From positions 3,971,001 through 4,035,000 of the forward strand of contig CM034409.1 of the NCBI GenBank assembly GCA_019925095.2: DNA of 64,000 nucleotides, written 5' to 3'. Below the pieces are notes generated by a model, which worked only from the letters and a program-made list of their open reading frames with translations, had not been told where the DNA came from and ran no database searches. Shown one piece after another: positions 1 to 11,621 of this stretch (its first letter is position 1; every line of letters begins with the position of its first letter). The DNA comes from Dendrolimus kikuchii. Lineage: Eukaryota; Arthropoda; Insecta; Lepidoptera; Lasiocampidae. A program made the position numbers and the translations under genes.

Positions 1-21
1 CATTACCGAATTTCTTAATGA

Positions 22-350
22 TTAATCATCGTCAGCCAGTCGCAGTCCACTGCTGAACGTAGGCCTCCTCTAGTCGGCGCCACTTATCGCTGACCTCCGA
101 CTTCTTCATCCAGCGCCTACCGGCGATCTTGCGCAGGTCTTCGGTCCATCGGGCCGGAGGGCACTCAACACTACATTTGCCGATAAGTCGACTGCTCCAT
201 CGGCCATCGGTCCTGCCACAGACGTGACTGGCCCACTGGTTAACTTGGTTCTCTTACGGATATCCTCATTTCGCCCTATATAGCTCGATCCATAGTCCGT
301 TGAGCGCCTTGGAATTTGTGGACCAGTCCTGCCGTCAGTGTCCACGTGTG
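22..350 (-). repeat. LINE (RTE-type) 3' end fragment
   Basis: GC-rich block inside AT-rich DNA. Its phrases (cagtccactgctgaacgtag, ccatcgggccggagggc) match from memory a non-coding 3' end very common in lepidopteran RTE-like LINEs, here reversed. No long reading frame resembles a protein. Boundaries are approximate. Confidence 0.5.
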
Positions 351-1549
351 GCCTTTAATGATTAATCTCTACGCATTATTTTTTCCTTTGGTCATATAGG
401 CAACGAGTAGAACACACTATTGGCAGGTACCTATATGTTACCGACCGATCAGTTGCCTTACTATCGATTATAATTTGACATAAGCTCCATACAAGTAATG
501 TCAAAATTCAAGTGAATGAATAATAATATAGGGACCGGCCATAAGTAAGGTTTAGTAAATTAATTCTATATTAAACTTTATTCGATGCTGATTGATCATT
601 GTGTTTAGACATTTGGAAATTGAAAGTATTGAAAGAATATTAATTGAAAGATTATCAAAGATCACAAATGTTTGATAAATTATACAAAATAGGAACTTGG
701 AAGAAAACACTATGAATAATTTCCACATTATTTTGTATATAATTTAATCGATCACGTTCTTAACAACAGTTAAACTGTATGTTTAATAAAACTATTTGTA
801 AATATTAAGGAATTAAAGTGTTTGCAAAATTATTAACTCCATTAATAATGTAACAAAGTCTAGAGCTTGTATTATTATATTCTTGGAACGAAGTTCCGTA
901 TCGCACGTTACTAGGCGGATGGGGGCTTAAACGAAGACAGTGTTAGTGAAAGAAAAAATGCTGACCAGTGTACATTATTATACAATTTCTAAGATAATAT
1001 CCATTAGTGTAATATATGCTGTTTTGGAAATAGAAGGTCTTCTAATTGCCCTTATTACTATACAATTTCTTCGATAGCTTCCAATGGCTTTGGATAGTCT
1101 TCATTGGCCTTCGAAACTTTGTCCCAAAGACACTTTATTAATTTTTTAATCTTCCTCATTAAATAATAGATTAGTGTCAATTAAAAGATACTTTGTAAAT
1201 ATATGCTACATATATTAATTTTAAAGAATTGCTATATATATTTTAAATTAAATCGTGCGACTTGTGCTGTAATAGAAATGGTGCCACTGCCAACTGATTC
1301 TATTTCACTTTATTAGATTAGCTTTTAATAAGACGCTTGCCTTTTATGATATTAAAATTAAAACAATATTTTTTAAAGCTAGGTTATTATTCCAAAATTT
1401 AACTTTAACTCTTTTAGTATCTGTTTTATGTGTGTCAGTAGGTACAGTCGCAGTATGAAAAAGTTCGTCACCTTTGAGTCGACTTTTGCTTGCACGAGTA
1501 CAAGATACAGTACCGTCAACATTTTAAGAAATGTTACTTTTATAAAGTA
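351..1549. other. AT-rich intergenic DNA, no gene seen
   Basis: No coding pattern, splice-bounded exon or intact element was recognised. A short segment near 880-910 (ggaacgaagttccgtatcg) looks like a common lepidopteran repeat motif but could not be bounded. Confidence 0.5.
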
Positions 1550-1889
1550 CTAGCGGTTCCGGCAGACGTTGCCCTGTTCTCAAAAAATTAAAATCTAGAA
1601 CCCAATTCCTGCGCCACCTATCTGGTCTAATTTTTAATCTAAACCATCCCCGGACCCACTTAAGTATTCATTTTTTACACCTTGGGTTATATTATTGAAG
1701 TTTTGATAGGGATCCCTAATTTTTCTTGTAATAAATGTAGCCTTTATTAATCTGGGATTATTTAGTATGCTAATGCTGAAAGAATTTTTGAAATCGGTCC
1801 AGTAGTTTTGGTATTTGTTCGTTACAAACATACACAAAAATACAAAAATTAAAAGCTACAAATCTTTCCTCTTTATAATATTAGTATAG
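1550..1889 (-). mobile_element. Non-autonomous Helitron, minus orientation
   Basis: Read on the minus strand it starts near tatactaatattataaagag, contains the common lepidopteran phrase aaactactggaccgatttc, and ends with gtctgccggaaccgctag at CTAG|T. No Rep/helicase coding. It combines the 5' end of one Helitron family in this window with the 3' end of another (the one at 13060-13628). Confidence 0.6.
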
Positions 1890-2389
1890 GTAGAAACGTG
1901 AAAAAAAAAATTGCAATGTCGACAATGACAGACACTGAGATTAACAACAGTTTTAATCACCAGGAACAAAGAGGATATAATCACTACGCTTATCATAAAT
2001 AATAAAACTAATAAAGAGATTTTACGTCTCTAAATAATCTTTTTAGACAAGATAGAAAATCAAACAACTCTGATCTAAGTAATTTTAAACTTTATTGTCA
2101 AACAGTTAAACGTATTTTTTTGTGGAATAATCAGTTATGTGATTTAGTTTGAAAAGGTAACATGTGCTCGTTGAACGGTAAATTAATCAATTTGAATATT
2201 GGCGAACCTTTTCATACCGCGACTGTACATTCTTTGTGCGTGTATGTAAAATATGTGTATTTATACGAGTATAAGTCCGAATGTGTATGTGCTTAATATT
2301 ATTTTAAGAAAACCTCCATTTTTTAATTTCGGAATGCTTTGAATAATTATTAAAGGTATAGAAACCATGCTAAAATAAAAGCTGTGTAA
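1890..2389. other. AT-rich intergenic DNA
   Basis: Low-complexity AT-rich sequence with no supported gene or repeat, ending at the target site of the hAT-like element. Confidence 0.5.
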
Positions 2390-2649
2390 CCTCTATCTAG
2401 GGTTGCCAGATTGTGTTCGAAAAAAACCGGACAAGATTTTTGTTTGTTTTTATTAACATATAAATGTAGGTACTGAAACCTAACTTTTAGATAGATATTA
2501 AATTTACATCGAATGCTAAATGTGTAATATTCACTAAACAATTATAAAATTACATAATTATAATCGAATACAATAAAAGAAAACTTAACTTATTTGTATT
2601 GTATTCTACCCATAGTCCCTCAAGACTATAAGTAGAATACTAAGCCCAG

Positions 2650-2962
2650 ATCACCGTTTTTTATGGGTAAGGTGCCTGGCTACGTTCCCTCGCTGGATCG
2701 TCATACTGATCCGTTGTCCGAGGTAAGCACCACCCCTCTGATCACCTGAAGAGTCAATGAGTTGTTTTGATAAATTTTGGTAAAGGAGCCCACGGTCCAA
2801 GCGTTTCGACAGCAAACGGCACAAACATATAACTCTCACTGAGGGTTGCATATTTGCGACGCTTGAGTGTTTGGTAAATGGGATGCGGCCAACGTGTCTA
2901 CGCAAGTCGCATCCCACACCAAAGGCTTGCCACACTGCCAGGGAATTAAAGTTCCATGCCAA
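2650..2962 (-). pseudogene. Retrotransposon-derived C-terminal fragment
   Basis: The minus strand reads [19 protein letters not shown] and, after frame changes, MFVPFAVETLGPW and GDQRGGAYLGQRISMTIQRG. From memory these blocks are the conserved tail found downstream of many arthropod and cnidarian non-LTR reverse transcriptases. At least two frameshifts and a stop interrupt it, so it is dead. A related fragment is at 41770-42060. Confidence 0.65.
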
Positions 2963-3052
2963 ATTAAATTGCCAATTTACTGTTTCATATATTTAGAACT
3001 ATATGCCAATGCTTTTAATAAAGTTTTATTGCCTGAGATGGCATCTTTTAAT

Positions 3053-3331
3053 TCAGTGATTTTTTTTTATTTTATTGCAGGAGTTCAGCAGACAGGCAGA
3101 CGGCCCACTTGATGGAAAGCGGTTACCATCGCCTATGGACATCTGCAACACCAAAGGTGCTACAAATGCGCAGCTACTCAAGGTTGTTATGGCGACATAC
3201 TTTAGACCAAGGGTGGTAGCCATCCAGTCAGGCAAATGCTCTACCTCCTGGCTGTGGGTTGTTTGGTCGCCTCTTACGACAGGCCGCCCGGCTGCAGGAA
3301 ACTGTATTCTTTCTCCGTTCCTGCACGGATA
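3053..3331 (-). mobile_element. SINE family A copy
   Basis: Sense is minus: it starts at atccgtgcaggaacggag (right end) and finishes with gaactcctgcaataaaa and an A-rich tail (left end). Slightly internally deleted. Family A has about 15 copies here and is an abundant lepidopteran repeat. It has taken up no coding role. Confidence 0.75.
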
Positions 3332-3612
3332 AGCAGTTATATTTAAAAAAACGCACTATTTGGAGTGGGGTGGCGGCGCCGGCGCATCGAACGAGTCAGT
3401 CAAGTATTCTTTCAAGTTCGCCGGATAGTGAACGAATTTGCATTAAAACCAAATCTTTTGTCCGGTTTACCAAGATTTTCTTGACCGGACAAACAAAGAA
3501 AACCGGACTGTCCGGTCGAAAACCACGTGGCAACTCTACCTTTATCCCATTTTCAAGCCTGGCAACTCGTTGATGTCACCTCTAGCATAGCAAGATAACC
3601 ACTTTACTTCAG

Positions 3613-4170
3613 GTGGGCCATCTGTCTGTTTGTTCGCTTCCATTAAAAACACGTACTGTCAGTTATCTCGACTTAACACAAGAACAACTGAATAAGCTCG
3701 ATCGACTTCAAAATGTCTGTATTCGGTTCATATTTGGGTTGCGCAAATATGACCACGTTTCCGAATATCGTAAGAAGCTTAAATGGTTACCTATTCGCCT
3801 TCGCCGGAACGTTCACTTGCTCTCTCTGTTGTACAACATCCTTTTTGATCCTCGTACTCCTCCTTATTTAAAGGAACGTTTTGACTTCCTACATCTTTCT
3901 CATTCCCGTTACTTGCGCTCTAGTAATAATCTCTCCTTAATGACACCTGCACACACTACTTCCTTCGTTGACAACTCCTTCACAGTACAGGCTGTCCGTT
4001 TATGGAACTCACTGCCACTCACCATCAGATAAGCTAAGTCAGTATCCTCTTTTAAAATCATGGTTTTTAATTATTTTTGGTCCTCTCAGGTATAATAGTG
4101 CTGTATGTATTATGATATGTACTGTGTTTATATAGTATATAATAAAGATTTTTATTTATTTTATATATTT
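3613..4170 (+). pseudogene. LINE (jockey/CR1-like) RT C-terminus
   Basis: An open frame at 3613-4032 ends a non-LTR polymerase. It shows LDRLQNVCIRFIFGLRKYDH, YRKKLKWLPIRLRR, LLYNIL, PPYLKERF and VRLWNSLP, the usual C-terminal region after the reverse transcriptase domain in jockey and CR1-type LINEs. The catalytic domain is absent, so the copy is 5'-truncated. An AATAAA and AT-rich 3' UTR follow to about 4170. It no longer encodes an active enzyme. Confidence 0.75.
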
Positions 4171-4207
4171 TGAACATTTTATATTATTTATTGTCTACAC
4201 CGCCACT

Positions 4208-4468
4208 AAAGACTAAACAGATATACAATGCAAAAGTGGATGGATGCAGAAGTCGTGGAAGGCCACGACACACCTTCCATGATCAAATTGATCGTGTACT
4301 AGCGGTGGGTGATGTCAGGAGCCTTAAGAACAGACGAGTGTGCATGACAAGAGTTATGAATGTCAAAGAAGCAAGTGAGGTGTGTAAGAATGGGCCTAAA
4401 TGGCGCTCTGTTGTTCGTGCCTACCCCGCAAGGGAACTGGCGTGAAGTTATGTATGTATGTATGTATG
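4208..4468 (+). mobile_element. (TATG)n-tailed LINE, 5'-truncated
   Basis: Encodes the last 75 or so residues of an RTE-like protein ([33 protein letters not shown], stop) and ends in (TATG)n. It is flanked by a 12-bp target duplication, tacaccgccact, at 4196-4207 and 4469-4480. This is the reference copy for nine insertions of the family in the window. Confidence 0.85.
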
Positions 4469-4480
4469 TACACCGCCACT

Positions 4481-4640
4481 GTCATGTTTTAATATTTTCC
4501 TTAGTTTAGGGGGTTGCCTGGAAGAGATCGCTTTAAGCGATAAGGCCGCCCTTTGTTCGACATTTATTGTATCTAGTTTTTAAGTTTAAATTTTGGTGAA
4601 CAATAAAGTGTTTTCATTCATTCATTCATTCATACTGTCC
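4481..4640 (+). repeat. LINE 3' UTR with conserved hairpin, (ATTC)n tail
   Basis: Contains ggttgcctggaagagatcgc tttaagcgataagg; agatcgct and agcgat can pair. It ends with an AATAAA and an attcattcattc tail. The same hairpin recurs at 4790-4865, 31790-31838 and, reversed, 46725-46785, so it is the 3' end of a multicopy LINE. Confidence 0.65.
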
Positions 4641-4789
4641 ATAATATTTGTTTGTAAAGTGAAAATGTATGATATCCATAATCTATAGGTATATTTATAT
4701 AATAATATTAATATATAATATGTAACATTTTTAATAATATTGTGCAGCAAACCCTGCCCTTGGTTTTGTGCCATATTTTTCTCTCCATC

Positions 4790-4865
4790 CCAAGGTTGTC
4801 TGGAAGAGATCGCTGTCAGCGATATTATAGTCTAAAATATTGTAAATAACGAATGTACGACTGTA
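4790..4865 (+). repeat. LINE 3' UTR hairpin fragment
   Basis: ggttgtctggaagagatcgc followed by tgtcagcgat, a second copy of the hairpin at 4500-4560. Confidence 0.55.
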
Positions 4866-5335
4866 TATACATCCTTTTCCAACACGATTACAACCCCATA
4901 AGTGAAAATAGTTTAGATGTACTTATTTATATCATTAGTTGCTATTGGTACGGTTTCTGAAGCTTCAATTATTTTAATAAAAAATGTATTTTAAACATTT
5001 ACTGTGCCAATCGGTTAATATGAATTAACATGTATTTTTCTATCGTAATATTGAGATGAATTATGATATTTAAATAATAAAAAGTCCAAAAGAGTCTATT
5101 AAAGCCAAAGAAATTTGTCATGTTACATAAGTACATAATATCTACGCTTTAACTATATATAAATGTTCTAGTCAAGTGTTTTAATAAAATTATATTTAGA
5201 AAAAAATTGTGTGGTTTTATTCAATTTGTCTAAGTTCGAATCCTGGTCAAACACAAATAGACACTGCCTGAACAGTGCGTCGTGTACTACAGATGCGCAA
5301 CAATGACAAATTTGATGTCAATTGTTTCGATTGTT

Positions 5336-5606
5336 TTTTTTATCTTTAAGGCTTGGAAACTAGGCCTTTGAGCCAGGCGTAGTTGTATTGTAGGCTGCAA
5401 TCCACACCATTCAACGGAGTTCTTGTGAAAACTCGAAAGGCCACATTTGACTATACAGTTCACATTTCTCACAAAGACATATAATTACTACTCAAAAACT
5501 ATTAATATCCTACAAAACGATTGTTCATTTTAGAATGATTTTACACATTGTTAGAAAATAAAACTGCACAGGACAGTGTCTCCTTTCAGTTCCCGCCAAA
5601 AACTCC
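5336..5606 (-). mobile_element. SINE family C copy
   Basis: Sense is minus: starts agtttttggcgggaactgaa, ends at aagccttaaagataaaaaaa. Flanked by a 13-bp duplication, tgtttcgattgtt, at 5323-5335 and 5607-5619, as expected for LINE-mediated insertion. Other copies: 7829-8098, 35039-35307 and 50698-51014. Confidence 0.75.
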
Positions 5607-5609
5607 TGT

Positions 5610-6280
5610 TTCGATTGTTAAAACATCTCGATGACTTTTGATCGTTTTGTAGATCAAAAGTCGAGATCGATTCCATCCCAGTGAATCTAGCGCCATCAAG
5701 TGGTTGGGAACATCAAAAATTATAATTAGTTTCTATTTAGTCCACTTAACTTCACTTAAGATGGCGCTGTGAAATATCGTTGAATAAATACATCGCGCTG
5801 ACGAGATCTTAAGAGCATAAATCAAACCGCAAGTTAAGGTCATATTTGATGAGTCTCGCACCCTTTTCCACGAAGTTCTATGTGAACCATTTTTTACTTT
5901 TGGCATAAATTATAGTGTTATATATTTATGTTTTTGAAACTAATTTTATTGTCTTTCCCTTTATTCCAATTGAGAATAAATTATAACTTATTAGTAACAT
6001 CTAGTGGAATTTATAGAATTATTGATTGTAGCGCCATTTAGTGGTATATACAGAAATATAATACCGATGTAGCGCCATCTATCGGACAAGGTAAATAATA
6101 TTTTATTCCAGAGAGGCTCATCATCATATATATAGTGTATTATCTATGATCGATTCGTCGATGAATCGACACGACTTACGAGAAACAAGTCACAATCGGT
6201 CTAGTCCGCTGCACCGACCGTCAAGTAGAATTTTATTTAAAATTCCATAGACACGGTCATTTTTCAGATGCATTATTATT
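5610..6280. other. AT-rich spacer, no gene
   Basis: No exon or bounded repeat was recognised. Phrases such as tagcgccatctatcgg occur but do not extend into a recognisable element. Confidence 0.45.
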
Positions 6281-6650
6281 GAAGTGAAACTTCTTTAGAA
6301 TCGTTCTGATTTGAAACTCGATGAAACGAAAAATCGACACTAAATAGATATAAACATATATACGATAAGGACTAAGCCTGCGAAAGAACGAGATACGAGT
6401 TTTATATTGTGCAGTACAGATTAGAATCAATAAGACCGATGATTAAACATATGTCCAATTTGGACCGAAATAAAACTGATAATAATATTTTTAGACAAAA
6501 ACAGTGAAAATTTGAAAGTGATAATTAAGTTTATTTTGAAATGTGGGCTAAAGGAATTATATTTATATTAATAAAAGTTAGAGAAGAAATATCTGTGAGT
6601 ATATTCTCTGAAGTTTCACGTTTACTGTGTGTGAACTGCACACAAAGACA
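6281..6650. repeat. MITE-like family M1 copy
   Basis: Begins gaagtgaaacttctttagaa and closes with ctctgaagtttcacg near tactgtgtgtgaactg, so both ends carry the inverted block GAAGTTTCACTTC. Other copies are at 14306-14750, 16362-16720, 43921-44300 and 46985-47231. There is no transposase. Confidence 0.6.
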
Positions 6651-6669
6651 CACACACGCACACACACTG

Positions 6670-6703
<34 letters not shown>

Positions 6704-6772
6704 ACACACACACACACACCAACACACACACACACACACCAACACACACACACACACACACATACACTCAGA
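6646..6772. repeat. (CA)n microsatellite
   Basis: About 125 bp of cacaca with occasional interruptions, directly at the end of the M1 copy. A shorter (TG)n adjoins the M1 copy at 16350. The open frames across it are compositional artefacts. Confidence 0.9.
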
Positions 6773-6850
6773 CATACTATTTTTTATTTTGAACTAAGAA
6801 AAAGGAAATAATTAAAAATATGCGATTAAAATAAATAGAATAAGAAGAAG

Positions 6851-6932
6851 AATAAGAATAAGCCTAAATGGCGCTCTGTTGTCCGTGCTTACCCCGCAAG
6901 GGAACTGGCGTGAAGTTATGTATGTATGTATG
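6851..6932 (+). mobile_element. (TATG)n-tailed LINE, tail only
   Basis: The last 60 or so bases of the RTE-like frame (cctaaatggcgctctgttg ... aactggcgtgaag) plus the (TATG)n tail. Severely 5'-truncated. Confidence 0.8.
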
Positions 6933-7103
6933 TAAGATAAATAAAAAAGAATTCAGTCAAATTTTAAAAATTTATTCATGGATAAATACAAAGAGTCAAG
7001 TAGTTTTACAAAATTTAACAAACACGTAACTAGATAGATATCATTCATAGAACGTAACGGACGCACAATATTCAGTTCATATTATAATAATTTATATCTA
7101 TAA

Positions 7104-7428
7104 CTAGCATTTGCCCGCAACTTCGTCGACGTTGGCACAACAATTACAGTTATTTTACCAATATTTAAAATCAAAGGTAACACAGATTTTATGCCATAGC
7201 CTGGCATAAAATCTGTGTTACCTTTAAGCCGTCCCCAAGAAAATTCCCGCAGGATTTCTGGAGTATAAAATACTGTAGATTTTAAGTCCGGAAATTTACT
7301 ATCGATAAGCGAAAACCGCATTGAAATCGGCCCAGTAGTTTTCTAATCGTGAATCCCGAACAAACAGACGAATACAGAAAAATCTAAAAAACAAAAGACT
7401 ACACTTTTATATTTTATAGTATTATAGA
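7104..7428 (-). mobile_element. Non-autonomous Helitron with internal palindrome
   Basis: On the minus strand it runs from TCTATAATACTATAAAATA to cgaagttgcgggcaaatgctag (CTAG|T). It includes the aaactactgggccgatttc motif. A perfect 24-bp inverted repeat with a 5-base loop sits inside (7173-7196 and 7202-7225). Confidence 0.6.
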
Positions 7429-7828
7429 TATTACAAAACTCTAACCTACATAATATAATATGCAGGTCAAGGTTTCAAATGGGTCTCTACAGTGAAATCA
7501 AAAACTCCAAGACACAAAACAGTCATAGAAATCTCGGGGCCGATTTTGGTAATAATAATAACTAAAGCGGTATATTTGATTTTTTTAAATCAAGTACCCT
7601 AGTCAGAAGTCTATTGATTTTGAAAAAAGAACTCAATTGTATAATTACACTGACTAACAGTGGGCGCGTTCCTTTAGTATTTCACAACGCCCAAAATGCT
7701 CCATCTGCAGTTCCACATAGCGACCACGGTCGTTATGGTCGTGGCGAAAGCGTCATTAATGACGTCATTATTTTCGATCACACAGCGCTCACAACGACCC
7801 ATGTTCAGAGCTGGGTCGATGTCAAATA

Positions 7829-8098
7829 CTTTTTTTTATGTTTAAGACTTGCCAACTAGGCCTTTAAGCCAGGCGCAGTTGTATTGTAGGCTACAATCCA
7901 CACCATTCAACGGAGATCTTGTGAAAAGTCGAAAGGCCACATTTGACTATACAGTTTACATTTCTCACAAAACACATAATTACTACTCAAAAACTATCAA
8001 TATCCTACAACTATTGTTCATTTTAGAGTAATTTTACACATTTTTAGAAAATAAAACTGCACAGCACAACACCTCCTTTCAGTTCCAGCCAAAAACTC
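7829..8098 (-). mobile_element. SINE family C copy
   Basis: Sense minus: agtttttggctggaactgaa at the right, tttaaacataaaaaaaa at the left. No clear target duplication. Confidence 0.65.
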
Positions 8099-8149
8099 AA
8101 CGATATAGTATTTTAGCAAAAAATATAGATAAGTTAAATTGATTGATTG

Positions 8150-8404
8150 ATTACCATCGCCTATGGACATTTGCAACACCAAAGTTGCTACAAATGCGCT
8201 GCTGCTCTCTTAAGGGAAACTGGAACCTGGTCACTAATGCCGGAACACAACTCAAGGTTGTTATGGCGACATACTTTAGACCAGGGGTGGTCGCCAACCA
8301 GCCGAGCAAATAACTTACCAACTGGTTGTGGGTTGTTAAGTCGCCTCATACGACAGGCCGCCCGGCCGCAGGAAATTGTATTCTTTCTCCGTTCCTGAAC
8401 GGAT
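8150..8404 (-). mobile_element. SINE family A copy, 3'-truncated
   Basis: Matches family A from the atccgttcaggaacgg end through gcctatggacatttgcaaca, but lacks the final 70 or so bases and the A-tail. Confidence 0.7.
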
Positions 8405-8911
8405 TAAAACTTATATATAAATGAAGTCGATTTTTATAACAAATCGAGTCGGTAACGCATTAGAACATTACTAATTCATCCGCCATCGAGCTGTCAAAAG
8501 TGAAATACATGTTTGGAAAGGGTATAATTGCTATAATAATTTGGCACATTGACAATACAGCGTAATACTTTAAAATAGCTTATTTACATAAATTAGATAT
8601 ATTTACTTAAATACATTTCTATTAGTACAATTGAACACAATAAATTGATTGAAGCAATGAGCTTAGTAATGAATTTAGAGAATTTTAAAGCTACAATAAA
8701 TAATCTAAAATTATTATCTAAAATACATAACAAACATATTTATCATAATGACTCTGCTACATCTAGAATAATTTTAGTAACTGTGTCAGGCTGATGTAGC
8801 GATAGTTTGTGGTGGTCGGTAAGAGATAAAGGTTTTAATAAAGAAATATTCTGCTTTTTGTGTTATTTCATAGTTATATAAAGCTAATAAGCACAAGAAT
8901 GAGTAATTAAC
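8405..8911. other. AT-rich spacer
   Basis: No gene or bounded repeat seen. It ends at the 12-bp direct repeat flanking the next TIR element. Confidence 0.45.
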
Positions 8912-8923
8912 CCACGTATTTCT

Positions 8924-9744
8924 TAATAAAACTACGTTTTAACGGTTTTAAGCGCGGTAATTTATTTGATTTTTAGTTTCGGCCACTTTTCAGTAGTCAT
9001 GAACGTGATCACGGAAGACAAAGATGTCAAATGCCCAATGAGCATTGTTAAAGATTTATTTAGCCTACCGCCAACTTGTTCATTTTAATTATTTAGTTTC
9101 AATTTTATTTATGGTTATTATTTACTCTATGGAAGCCTTATCTAATTTACCACCGCTTCGCAACATGTTGTAGCTTGAAGAGAAGAAGTAGGCAAGAAAC
9201 TATTCAACAAATATGCCTAGCTCTAATAATTTTATATATAAGTAATATTAGCTGTCCTGGCAGACGTTGTCCTACCCTGAAAAAATAAAAATCTAAGCCT
9301 CGATTCTAGTGCCACCTACCGGTTCCAATTGTGAATCTAAACCACCCGGGGAACCACTTAAACACACAAAAACAAAATCTTCAAAATTGGCTCAGGAGAT
9401 TAGGAGGATCCTAGAACCCGATCCCAGCGCCACCTACCGGTTCCAGTTGTAAATCTAAACCATCCGGGGACCCACCCAAATACACACAAAAAGTTTAATC
9501 AAAATCGGTACAGTCATTCTCAAGTTATGTGCGTACATACAATTCTACGCTTCATTTTTATATATAAGATTAAAATGGGTGGGAGGGAGAAAAAATAAAA
9601 ATAAAATAAAAAGACATCTTTGTCTTCGGTGATCACGGCTACGAAAAGTGGCCGAAACGTCGGAATAGTAAAAATCGAATAATTACCGCGCTTAAAACCG
9701 TTAAAAAGTAGTTTTATTGTGTATACTAGAAACTTAAGGAAATA
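8924..9744. mobile_element. TIR transposon relic with Helitron inside
   Basis: The left block (taataaaactacgttttaac ... gatcacggaagacaaagatg) reappears inverted at the right end (9598-9720), giving imperfect inverted repeats of about 120 bp. A 12-bp direct repeat, ccacgtatttct, flanks it at 8912-8923 and 9745-9756. No transposase is visible. A Helitron interrupts it at 9249-9569. A second copy is at 12768-13660 and a right-end fragment at 42110-42175. Confidence 0.6.
9249..9569 (-). mobile_element. Non-autonomous Helitron
   Basis: Minus orientation: TCTTATATATAAAAATG ... ggtaggtggcgctgggatc ... caacgtctgccaggacagct. Same family as 52307-52630. It contains two copies of the accggtaggtggcgct block. 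Confidence 0.65.
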
Positions 9745-10104
9745 CCACGTATTTCTGTCAATATTTTTCACTTGTAAAACAAAACAGTTTGACATAAAAA
9801 ATAAAAATCATATTTAAATAACACTCTATACAAAAATAGGTTTCATACTAATGAGTCTGCAACAGTTTTAATGCGTTAAAGCTGATTTAAATGAATGCAT
9901 CTATGATCCAGCTAGTGACTTCCAATTTGAAGTAAGCCAAACTGCTGCTAACTTCATACTGGTATCGTGTAAATTGATTTGAAGTCAACACAGCACTACG
10001 GTGTTTGACTGACTTCAAGTTCCCAATTGAATATTTTTAAATCAGTCCGCTCCCCAAGTCAAAAGCTGGATTAATGTAAATAATCTTTTATTTGTTATGT
10101 GATA

Positions 10105-10341
10105 TCTATACTAATATTAAAAAGAGGAAAGATTGTTGTATATTTGTAACGAATAAACTCAAAAACTACTCGACCGATTTCAAAAATTCTTTCACCATTA
10201 GAATTCTATATTATCTTTGAGTAACATAGGTTATATTTATTACTAGAAAAAATTAAGGATCCCCACTATAACTTCAATAATGTAACCCGAATTGTATAAA
10301 AAATAAATGCCCACCCGTGTAAAGCCGGGACGGGCCGCTAG
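10105..10341 (+). mobile_element. Non-autonomous Helitron
   Basis: Starts at A|TCTATACTAATATTAAAAA, contains aaactactcgaccgatttc, and ends gccgggacgggccgctag|t. A short complete copy of 237 bp. Confidence 0.7.
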
Positions 10342-11540
10342 TTGTTAATGATAAATATTGACAGCTAACATAACATACTATGTACAATTGTGCACTAATG
10401 TAGCTAATCATTAACGGCGTTTTTTTGTTCAAGCTATAAACAAGACGCATTTGGCCACAGTCACAACACTAACATTATCTCAGAGGGAACAGGGACATAA
10501 AAGACAACCATTTTAAACTTAAATTTCGAACGCCCCCGAATAGGTATTATTTGGACTCATTTCGAGAACCATTTATCTGAACCATAGATAATTGAAAAAA
10601 TGTTTTTTTTTTGTTTTAATTTTATATAATTAAACGATGGACTACGGACGGTATTTCTGCAACAAATAGAAACATTGAGCAAATGGAAGTAAATTATAGA
10701 ATAATAATTTAACTAGATTAACCTACTTTTCAGATACAGTAACGTAATTATTATTTTCATATTTATATTTTCAAAATCATATGTTTTTTTAATGGAATAG
10801 TTTTTGTAGGATATTAATTGTTTTTAAGCAAGAATTGTTTGAGTTGCGATTTTCAATACACAATCTTTGCTTAATGACAATTAGTTTCCTCCAACTATTG
10901 CTAAATTTTAAACAAAGTTAAATATATACTTTTTTTTTAATAAAATTGCACAGCAAAAGGTCAATTTTTAAATATTATCAAAATGTTCTCCCTGTGATTC
11001 TCATAAATTTTGTAACATTAGAAAAAAACGAGCAACTTTGCCTTTGTGGCCTTAGTATGGAGCCTTGTGCTGCTCCATTTGCGTTATATTACAGGGTTTT
11101 CCTTTCCATGATATAAACAACAGATTAATGAGAAGTGATTTCAGTCAAGATTATAAATACGCTGATGATGATACGTTTAAAATAGGTCCACTGTAATATA
11201 GAGGTAGACTCTCAGAAGAATAACAAAAGCTGTAAAAACCGTAAGAAAATAGCTACAAAGTATAGCTTTCTCCTTTTCTCATATAAAGTGTTGAAAGCGT
11301 ATTGGAAAGACATGGTTATACAATTGTCACCAAAGCAAGGCGGTAATACATCACTGTGTTCTTTCTGTTGAAATAAAGATTACGTATTTTTTATTTAGTG
11401 AAATAAATAGAGTAAATTTGTCATGAATTAGAATGTTAATATATAGCTGTACCTTGTGCGAAACAATAAAGCTTATTTCGTTTCACTCGCTCTCATGTGC
11501 ATTGTATTATTTACATGAATAAGAGAGCTATCGTTCAGCT
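10342..11540. other. AT-rich DNA downstream of the minus-strand gene
   Basis: No coding exon seen. 10385-10510 (gctaatcattaacggcg ... gacgcatttggccacag) recurs at 22722-22830, so it is a dispersed repeat. The rest is unassigned. Confidence 0.45.
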
Positions 11541-11546
11541 TTTATT
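11541..11546 (-). terminator. Candidate polyadenylation signal AATAAA
   Basis: AATAAA on the minus strand, 76 bases after the stop codon at 11622-11624 of the minus-strand membrane-protein gene. This gives a 3' UTR of roughly 100 bases. Confidence 0.55.
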
Positions 11547-11621
11547 TTACCACGATTTCTATAGCTGTAATTATTATGCTGAGCACAGACTGTTCATAAT
11601 TATAATACCATATTGAACAGT

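Larger units (their letters stand above)
2398..3538. mobile_element. hAT-like TIR element with nested insertions
   Basis: The left end reads tagggttgccagattg and the right end, reversed, reads tagagttgccacgtgg; both continue into a shared ..cgaa..accggaca.. segment, giving imperfect terminal inverted repeats. The flanks are near-identical 8-bp duplications (cctctatc at 2390-2397, cctttatc at 3539-3546), as made by hAT transposases. Inside are a degraded retrotransposon coding fragment (2650-2962) and a SINE (3053-3331). No transposase frame remains. A second element with the same kind of ends lies at 50652-51458. Confidence 0.7.

Noticed and set aside
3040..3090. Poly-T plus CAG before SINE copies resembling splice acceptors
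   Set aside because: It is the reversed A-tail and end of SINE A, present at every copy, so not evidence of an exon (though such sites could be exonised).
6531..6792. Frames rich in CVCV or HTHT
   Set aside because: Translations of a (CA)n microsatellite.
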